From Utricularia gibba (taxonomy: Eukaryota > Streptophyta > Magnoliopsida > Lamiales > Lentibulariaceae), in assembly GCA_002189035.1 (NCBI GenBank), contig NEEC01000007.1, positions 1,178,001 through 1,242,000 on the forward strand: a stretch of 64,000 nt of DNA. Direction: 5' to 3'. Made by a program: the position numbers and the translations under genes. The notes under the pieces were generated by a model. The model was not told the origin of the DNA and searched no databases. It saw nothing but the letters and a program-made list of their open reading frames with translations. Shown piece after piece: positions 56,872-64,000 of the stretch; position 1 is the first letter of the stretch; every line of letters begins with the position of its first letter.

Positions 56872-58795
56872 TCAGTTCTTGTGCTGCAATCTTCCACTCT
56901 CAGCACCGGCGTATGGGTCGATCAAAACGTTTATGACAGTCGGCTTCTTAGCAGAAAATGATTCAGCAAGGGCAGATTTTAGCTCATCAGGAGTGGCGCA
57001 GATATAACCTTTTCCTCCAAATGCTTCCATAAGGCGGTGGTATGCAGCTTCCGGGACAAAAGATGTGGGTGCAGGATCATCCTTGTGTGGTCCGGAGATT
57101 TCTTCGGGGTTCCTCCGGTCACCACCGTAAACACCGCCGTTGTTGAAGACTATGACGATAACCGGGAGCTGGTACCTAACCAACGTCTTCAAGACAAAAG
57201 AGCAAAAGGTATCAGTTGTGGCGGCATAACGGAGGAATGGAAACTGGAATGATCATGAATGCAATCAGCAATACAGAAGAAAAAGCATGTCCTTCAGAAA
57301 AATGTGGCGGTCAGAGAGCACAGAACAAAGCATAACATAAGGTACGCGTAGCATTGCCCACAGTTCAGAGCAAGAGAACAAACCTCGACTTCCATTGCAC
57401 TGAATCCAAATCCAGAGTCTCCTTCCACAGCCACCACCAGCCGACCAGGTGATGCAACAGCAGCAGCGATGCAATATCCAAGGCCAACGCCCATCGTTCC
57501 CCATGTCCCAGCATCCAACCTGGTGCGCGGCTCAGTCTGAACAAGGACTGCCCGCCCAATGTCCATAGTATTAGCTCCTTCAGAAATCAAAATAGGTGCA
57601 GGACTTCCTGCTTGTAAAATAGTATCCCTGATGATCCTCATTGGTGTCATGAAATTAAATGGCACGACATCCTTAGATAATTGCAACTCCATCCTTTTCA
57701 CATTCTCTTTACTCTTATTCCTGATCGCCTCAATCCAAGGGTGTGTTTTCCCAAAGCAAAATGGATCATCTTTGATAACCTTGTTCATCTTTCCTACCAC
57801 ATCCTTTGCATCTCCAACTATCCCCAAGAATGGCTTTCTGAGTTCAATCTCCTCGTGACATATATCTACAAGTATGAACTTAACATCTTTTGACCATTTA
57901 GGAGGCTCACCAAAGTGTAGCAACCAGTTGAGCCTTGCGCCAACGACCAAAGCTACATCGCATTTACTGATCGCCAGTGATCTTGCGGCCGTAGCTGCTA
58001 GCTCATGAGTATCTGGAAGCAATCCCTTTCCCATGGGAGTAGGAAGGAAAGGAATCCCAGTGGTTGCTACCATTTTAGCCAGCTCATTTTCAGCTTTGGC
58101 ATAGGCTGCACCTTTTCCAAAAACAATCAAAGGTCTCTCAGCCCCCCTTAACAAATCTACAGCTTTCTGTATTTCTAAAGCAGAAATTTTGGGCATATCA
58201 ATCAAATTGTTGTTTCTAGAATCTAGGGCCTTAGTTATCAATCCTTCTACCTCAGATTCATCAACACACTGATGAAGAACATCGGAAGGAAGATCCAAAT
58301 ACGTCCCACCAGGCCTACCAGACAACGCCCAATCAATAACACTAAACACTGATTCAGGTATTTTCGTAACATCAGTAGCCTTAGCAGAGAACTTGGAAAA
58401 GGGTTTAACAGCAGCCACCTGATCCAGCTCCTGGAAATCCCCACGCCCAACATAACTCTGTTCACAGGATCCCGATATCATAACCATGGGCCACGCATTC
58501 GTAGCGGCGTTAGATAATCCAGCCAGGCCATGAACGCATCCTGGGCCAGAAACTGTTAGCAAAACACCAGGGGTGCGAGTGAGGTACCCGTATGCGGAGG
58601 CCGCGTAGCCCGCCGATTGCTCATTGTGAAAGGCGATAAATCGAACGCCCAAAGCCACTGCCTTGTTAGCGAGTGACGTAACCGGAATACCCACGACCCG
58701 AACATCGTAGTGATGCCAGCTCGCGCCAAGCACATGGCAACAAGCGTATTGCCATCGATCTTTCGTGGGCTCTCCCTCGGTTCCTCGTCTGCCAT
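56872..58795 (-). CDS. HACL: 2-hydroxyacyl-CoA lyase (ThDP-dependent), with a 1-base frame break
   Basis: This is a peroxisomal or cytosolic thiamin-diphosphate enzyme that cleaves 2-hydroxyacyl-CoA or decarboxylates oxalyl-CoA, used in phytol and 2-hydroxy fatty acid breakdown. Exons are 57384-58795 and 56872-57186; with one base restored they give 575 residues. Motifs: MADEEPRESPRKIDG, FIAFHNEQSAGYAASAYGYL with the ThDP-activating glutamate, SGPGCVHGLAGLSNA, LIVFGKGAAYAKAENEL, GTWGTMGVGLGYCIAAAVA, and the ThDP/Mg motif GDSGFGFSAMEVE with VFNNGGVYGG. The frame is broken in the N-terminal ThDP domain. ITTMFG and VVGIPVTSLANKAV are in different frames because three Gs (58697-58699) stand where four are needed. 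All else is intact. The C-terminus AESGRLQHKN matches Arabidopsis. Confidence 0.95.
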
Positions 58796-59516
58796 TGATG
58801 CCAACTTTCGTTTGCAGAAATCAGAAAAGAGAGGCGCCGCCTTAGACGATCGCGGACACTTGAAGCGTCAAATCGTCGAAAACGTGGAGGGCAATCACAA
58901 ATTCATCATTCCCGTCCATTGCCTCCCCATCGTTAAAAAAAAAAATAAAATAAATAATAATAATAATAATAATAATGATAAATTACTTACTAAAAATAAT
59001 TATTGTTATTATTATTTTGATTTTCAGCAACGGTGACCACCTTCGCATTCCAGAAGATCTCCGGCCAAATATTTTCTCACATGCAGACATGATTATGCAG
59101 CCGTCCGCATCCGGATGTTTTGGAATTATGCAGGCGGTGGGTTTCTTCGCCACTTCCTCTTGGGCTTGGATATCAGTTAAAAGGGTCCCCGCCACCGGTG
59201 TTTCTGCGGAGGCAACGGAAAGGAATTGGGGGAGAGCAGAGTTCGTCTGGATAGAATTTACGGAGACGATTGCAGGAATTTAAAGCCTACATTTTGAGAT
59301 TAGAGCAACGAATCACTGCCATGTGTCCCATGATTTTACCACAGCCCAAGTAATGCTTCCCTGTTTAGAATAGACGCATCCCGACCATGAGAGTCACACT
59401 CACGTCGATGTTGTCAGGGCATCCTGAATTTGGACATTCGGTTAATAGATGTCGTGGGTGAGTAACAATTCCCTGTTTCTTGCGAGAAAGATCGATCTTT
59501 ATTGAGCAGGGACCGA
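58796..59516. other. Divergent promoter region, HACL and MATE
   Basis: This includes an (AAT)8 microsatellite and a 103-codon frame at 58975-59283 that I do not recognise. The opposite strand is also open. Leaders and promoters of both genes are expected here. Confidence 0.5.
58953..58976. repeat. (AAT)8 microsatellite
   Basis: Eight perfect AAT units in an AT-rich run, likely polymorphic. Confidence 0.9.
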
Positions 59517-61413
59517 ATGGAGGAAGCAGGGGAACCCCTTCTGCGCCTGAAAGGTGAAAACTCTCCGACAAAATGGACGGCGTTCGTCGAAGAACTCCGC
59601 AGCGTAGGTGGGATTGCGATGCCGATGGTTCTTGTTCTGGTTTCGCAGTACCTGTTGAGAGCGGTTACGATGATGATGTTGGGTCATCTTGGGGAACTCG
59701 TTCTCGCCGGCGCCTCCCTCGCCACATCTCTTTCAAATGTTACTGGGTTCAGCCTAATTGTAAGTAATCTTTTTCTAGTATCCATTGTGGACGGGGACTG
59801 AAAAAATCCCTTTATGAAACACAGGTTGGTATGGCAAGCGCCTTGGAGACTCTCTGCGGTCAAGCCTACGGAGCAGGGCGTTATGAGAAAGTTGGGATTT
59901 ATACGACTGGTTCAATAATATGGCTGTTGGTGGCTTGTTTACCTGTCAGTTTGTTGTGGGTTTACACAGAAAAGCTTCTGATATTTCTTGGCCAAGATCC
60001 TTTGATTTCTAAAGAAGCCGGAGACTTCTCTTTATGGCTTATACCTTCCCTGTTTCCCTATTCCATTCTTCAGGCTCTTGTGCGTTATTTGCAGATTCAG
60101 AGTTTGATAACCCCCATGGTTATCAGTACAGTGCTCACTCTTATCATCCATGTCCCTCTTTCTTGGGCCTTTATATTCAAGTTTAATCTGGGAAATGCTG
60201 GTGCTGCTCTTTCTATTGGTCTTTCGTACTGGTTGAACGTGATCATGTTATCTATTTACGTGAAATACTCTGAAGCTTGCAAGAAAACCCGTGCTCCTTT
60301 CTCAAATGAAGTTTTTCTTACTGCGAGGGAGTTCTTCCACCTCGCCATCCCTTCTACTTTGATGCTATGGTAAAGTTGATCCTCCTCGAGTGGGACGGAT
60401 GGTTTTGTCTTTCGATCTCTGAAACTTGTTTGTGTTCTTGGGTGCAGTTTAGAGTGGTGGACGTACGAGATAGTCATTCTTCTAAGTGGGATATTGCCTA
60501 ATCCAGAGCTGGAAACATCAGTGCTGTCTATATGGTATGCTGGTCACCCTTGTGTTTCCGATTTGTGTTTCGAATCCGTAACTCCATTATATTTACTGAT
60601 AGCTGGTTTTCTTGAGCAGCTTGACGATAGTAACAATACACTTTCTTGTCCCATATTCTATTAGTGCAGCAGCAAGGTTCTCTCTGCTCACATTTTCCCG
60701 TAATTCTACTCTTCTGCATACTCCCTTACATGTTGAATTCTGATCGATGTAGCACTCGTGTCTCGAATGAGCTTGGCGCTGGGAAACCAGAGAAGGCTCA
60801 GGCTGTTCTTTTGGCTGTGATAGCTCTATCGTTAGCGGAGCTCGTCGTTGCGAGTGGCGTATTTTTCTGTTGCCGGTACATACTCGGCTATGCATTCAGC
60901 AACGAGAAGGATGTCGTTTCTTATGTTAAAGACATGGTTCCTCTCATCTGCTTCTCCGTCGTCATGGATGGCCTGCAAGCAGTGTTTTCAGGTGACTAAC
61001 TAACTTCACACTCACACCCATGCCCTTTTTCCGGCCAAACTCCTCCCATCGAAGCTTCTGCATTCATAGGAATCGCCAGAGGGGGTGGAAAGCAGCGCAT
61101 CGGCGCTTATGTGAACCTCGGAGCGTACTACATCGTAGGCCTCCCCGTCGCGATACTACTCGGATTCATTCTGAACTTGAAAGGGCGGGGCCTCTGGGGA
61201 GGATTGGTCGCCGGGAGCACTTTTCAAAGCCTTATGCTTGGCATTGTGGCCTTCTGTACTGATTGGCGTAAACAGGCATGTTGTTGTAGAGCATACAGCT
61301 TTGCATATGTCAAAAACTGCTGATGGAATGCTTTCTTTTTGCTGCTGCAGGCAATAGAAGCGAGGAAGAGGGTGATGGATGTGAAAACTGATGCTGCAGA
61401 TCAGTTGTTTTAG
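59517..61413 (+). CDS. MATE efflux transporter (DTX family)
   Basis: This is a cation/proton-coupled multidrug and toxin extrusion transporter of the plant DTX family, with 12 predicted membrane segments. Seven exons (59517-59759, 59825-60369, 60448-60534, 60620-60676, 60753-60991, 61070-61275, 61351-61413) give exactly 479 residues. Motifs: [40 protein letters not shown] (MATE signature), [40 protein letters not shown], and [20 protein letters not shown]. The last intron has a GC donor (AACAG|GCATGT at 61276) and a normal AG acceptor. This splice is needed to read [14 protein letters not shown] and to keep phase. The substrate cannot be inferred from sequence. Confidence 0.96.
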
Positions 61414-61833
61414 AACGCAGATTCATTCTGACTTCTTGCCTGAGAGCTCCTGATCCATCAAACTTGAGTTCTACGTTCGCCCTGCAAAGCTTGTAATAAG
61501 AGCGTTTAGTTTCAATCACAACCTCATCTGTAGCAGACTGTGATTCCCTGCTGCGTATCTATGCTTGGTCTTCTTCTTCCTTAGTCTCCGTTTTCCCATT
61601 CCACTACAGCATTCCGGTCGGTCGGTCTTGTCTGACTCAGTAGTGGACGACCCGAACTCCAAAGTCCGGTCATCTCAGGCAGGCGCTTGAGGCAGCATCA
61701 CGTCAATTCCCAACTGCGATCCCCGATTCCCGGTTCCCATGGCGACAAACACGTTCCTACGCCCGCTACCATCTCGCCACGTGAAGTCAGAATCTGCCAT
61801 CCGACTCGCTCACTCCCACTCTCTCTCCCTCTT
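61414..61833. other. MATE 3' region and promoter of the next gene
   Basis: Spacer of about 420 bases with no other feature recognised. Confidence 0.5.
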
Positions 61834-61840
61834 TATATAT
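61834..61840 (+). promoter_or_regulatory. TATA box of the small protein gene
   Basis: TATATAT, 44 bases upstream of the ATG at 61884, downstream of a CT-rich tract. The spacing implies a very short leader. Confidence 0.55.
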
Positions 61841-61883
61841 CGCACCAAACAACCAGGTAACAACTCGGTTGGTTCCTTCCAAG

Positions 61884-62198
61884 ATGGCGAGCTTTCTGCT
61901 GTGTGGAGCAGCGAAACGGGGCCCCAAGAAGCGCGGTTTGATGGCCAAGATATCGTCGTGGAGGAAGGTGCGCGACGAGGAGGAGCACCGACGGCAGCGC
62001 AGGCCTCGTCCTCTACAAGAACAAGATGATGCCCGCGAGGAGGACGACGCCGTTTTGTGGACGAAGGCGATCTTGAAGGGAGATAGGTGCCGGCCGATCA
62101 ATTTCTCCGGCCGGATCCTCTACGATTGTCAGGGGAAACTTTTGCCCACGCCCACCCCCACGCCCGTACGGTCCAACGGTGGTTCGGTGTGTAGTTAG
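61884..62198 (+). CDS. Small plant-specific protein, function unknown
   Basis: This is an intronless 104-residue frame. The start MASFLLCGAAKRGPKKRGLM has a CG motif and basic cluster; the middle is arginine/glutamate-rich (DEEEHRRQRRPRPLQEQ). The C-terminal part WTKAILKGDRCRPINFSGRI and LYDCQGKLL resembles a widespread uncharacterised plant family with the block ILMGxxCxPxxFSGxIxYDxxG, from memory. No known domain is seen. A TATA box and CT-rich leader upstream support expression. The tail is threonine/proline-rich. Confidence 0.75.
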   Translation: MASFLLCGAAKRGPKKRGLMAKISSWRKVRDEEEHRRQRRPRPLQEQDDAREEDDAVLWTKAILKGDRCRPINFSGRILYDCQGKLLPTPTPTPVRSNGGSVCS

Positions 62199-62741
62199 TA
62201 AGCGACGGAACTCAACTTGTAAATTAATATAAATAATGATAATTATAATAAATAAATAAAAGTGTCATATTATATACTTCCTCTTTATTTAATATATAAT
62301 AGTTTTTTTGTGTATTATTTGTACAATTAGAATAAAAAAATATAATATTTAAATATAAATAAAAAAGGGCAATGCTTGGGCCACGCTGGGTGCATATCTC
62401 ATGATGGATGACTCTTACAGCCCCGGCCCGTTTGGTTCAATTTGGATAAGCCCAAGTTGCATCCCATGACCCGTCGTCTATCCGCCGCCACAACCATCGA
62501 CGCCGCCGCACGGCAGCGGTAAGTCCGCGTTTATGGGAGCATTTTGGAGCTCTCATCTTGATTTCGCGATCGCATCTCCATTTCGTCAGCTCCTGCTGTT
62601 TCCATTTGATCTATTCTGCTGCTTATCGTAGTTTTTTTTTTTCGCTTATTCCTAATTTGTGATTTTGTTTGCAGAGAAGGGAAAAAGGGAGTAACTGTGA
62701 GCTTAATTGCCTGTGCTTTGGCACCCTACTGAAAGAACACT
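62199..62741. other. Spacer and leader of the plastid protein gene
   Basis: AT-rich to about 62370, then a probable 5' leader with an intron ending TTTGCAG at about 62674. No other feature was recognised. Confidence 0.5.
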
Positions 62742-63604
62742 ATGCATACAATGTCGTCCGTCATTGGGCTTGATCCTTTTTCTGTCCGCGCCCCCCTGCA
62801 GTCGACGTCTCTGTGTACGTTTCAATGGAATCCGAAGTTTTCTCTACATGCCAAAGTTCCCAAGGCCAAATGCTTATATCCACTTCGGTTTCCTGTTTCT
62901 CCTGTGCTTTCTTCCAACGATGATGCTGTAAGTGTATTGGATTTTGAAGATTTTGCGGAGAAGAACTGGTCAATCCTGGATATGGAATACTCTAATGCTG
63001 ATGGACAGCTTATGCAGAAGATGGATAGAATAATTTCTGCAGGAAACATCAATGAAACTTCAAGGATTCTGGTTTCTTTTGGTTCAGAAGCTTTTGTAGA
63101 CAGACTGGTTTCCTCATCAGCTTTCCAACATCTACTCGTCGTTCACGACTCGCTTTTCGTGTTAGCATCCATCAAAGAGAAGTACGATAAGATCAAATGC
63201 TGGCAAGGGCCACTCAATGATATACCTGGCAAGTGGTCACCTTTTGATGTTCTGTTTCTCTGCTTCCTTCCTGCCTTGCCTCTTGATCTGGATCAGGTTC
63301 TCGCATCCCTTGGGAAACACTGTTCGCCCGGTAAGATTAAGGCCGAATATTGAGTCGATGAAGTGGTTTTACTATGCTTTCTCATATGAGCCATGGACAT
63401 GCAGGAGCCAGGGTGGTTATAAGTCATCCCCAAGGCAAGCAAGGTATTGAAGAACAAAAACAGAAATTCCCAAATGTGGTGGTCTCTGGTTTGCCCGAGC
63501 AAAGAACATTACTACAAGCTGCTGCGGAACATCAGTATCATGTGGTGGAAACTATCGATGATGGGGGATTCTACCTCTCCGTTTTGCAGCTCAATACTGT
63601 GTAA
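62742..63604 (+). CDS. Plastid methyltransferase-like protein, function unknown
   Basis: Two exons (62742-63330, 63405-63604) give 262 residues. The N-terminus MHTMSSVIGLDPFSVRAPLQ is serine/basic-rich and looks like a transit peptide. The body reads SRILVSFGSEAFVDRLVSS, FQHLLVVHDSLFVLASIKEK, GKWSPFDVLFLCFLPALPLD, HCSPGARVVISHPQGKQGI, VETIDDGGFYLSVLQLN. The order of strands (VSFGS, LLVVHDS, FDVLFLCFLP, RVVISHP) suggests a Rossmann-like methyltransferase fold, and similar plant proteins carry that label. The glycine-rich SAM-binding motif is not obvious, so activity is doubtful. Splice phase 1 across the intron is clean. Confidence 0.65.
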
Positions 63605-64000
63605 AATGCTTGGCAGCTTCCAGTTTTGACTTGACAATCAACATTACTCCTCTAGTTTACACTTCTGAAGGGAGCATGTATTGTGTGGCCAAAGGCAATA
63701 TTTTACAAAGAAAATTATGGCTAAGTGTGAGCTACCGATCAGACAAACGGCTTCTTGGCCTCATACTGCAGAGCAGCAAGCTAGAAGCTAAGTTTATACT
63801 ACAGAAATATGCTGATCTCTATTGAAATCTGCAGCTGCATAACATCAATGATGGATTCTGTCTAAAGAAAAACGGAGCTATAGAGTGAGTGCTTCCACCA
63901 ATCAAACAAATCAACCCACTACTGGTATCCTTCACCTGTATAACACCATAAACACAACCATTCACCTGGAATGCAATCTAAAGCTTTGATCGTCCTTCGA
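63605..64000. other. 3' region of the plastid protein gene
   Basis: Mostly 3' untranslated and spacer sequence; nothing recognised. Confidence 0.5.

Noticed and set aside
58975-59283. 103-codon frame between HACL and MATE
   Set aside because: Begins in AT-rich low-complexity sequence, has no known motif, and the opposite strand is also open.
1-64000. CRISPR arrays, bacterial operons, intact transposons or viral inserts
   Set aside because: No repeat-spacer pattern, terminal repeats, transposase, reverse transcriptase or capsid-like frames were seen.

Overview
This is a stretch of plant nuclear chromosome, most likely from a eudicot with a fairly compact genome. The evidence is dense split genes with GT-AG introns, AT-rich introns and spacers, plant-only families (SYP61, HAM-type GRAS, KCS, FPP, WEB, COV1-like, AMT2), plastid-targeted proteins, and a U2 snRNA gene with a plant-type upstream sequence element. 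I cannot name the species. There are about 26 protein genes, one snRNA gene and two clear pseudogenes or gene relics. I see no bacterial-type operon, CRISPR array, tRNA gene or intact transposon.

Layout. 1-7 kb: last exon of cytosolic seryl-tRNA synthetase (+), SEC11 signal peptidase subunit (-), U2 snRNA gene (+), diacylglycerol kinase DGK1-like (-). 8.7-18 kb: filament-like plant protein FPP (+), syntaxin SYP61 (-), coactivator KIWI/PC4 (+), ammonium transporter AMT2 (+). 18-30 kb: plastid LepA/EF4 (-), Rab escort protein (-), a kinase-fold protein lacking DFG (-). 30-35 kb: a germin-like protein (-) with a decayed germin-like fragment behind it, APC10 (-), a COV1-like membrane protein (+). 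35-43 kb: DDM1 (-), NAA10 (+), a DUF1195-type membrane protein (+). 44.7-49.5 kb: HAM4-like GRAS factor (+), FQR1-like quinone reductase (+), AGP-like peptide (+), 14-3-3 pseudogene (-). 51.7-64 kb: 3-ketoacyl-CoA synthase (+), WEB family protein (-), 2-hydroxyacyl-CoA lyase (-), MATE transporter (+), a small plant-specific protein (+), and a plastid methyltransferase-like protein (+).

The genes are ordinary housekeeping, trafficking, chromatin, metabolism and transport genes and do not form a pathway cluster. Coding spans and most splice sites were worked out by translating across splice junctions and comparing with remembered family sequences. Exon coordinates quoted below satisfy GT-AG and reading phase unless stated.

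The most notable result is a repeated defect. Four otherwise intact, conserved genes (AMT2, Rab escort protein, germin-like protein, 2-hydroxyacyl-CoA lyase) each lack exactly one base in or beside a G/C run. This looks more like consensus error in the assembly than four independent pseudogenes. Other points worth checking are an intron-bearing 14-3-3 pseudogene, a U2 gene with a weak TATA box but correct element spacing, a mismatched miR171 site in the HAM-like gene, a GC-AG intron in the MATE gene, and an exact 44-bp tandem duplication. I did not find a convincing previously undescribed biological system.
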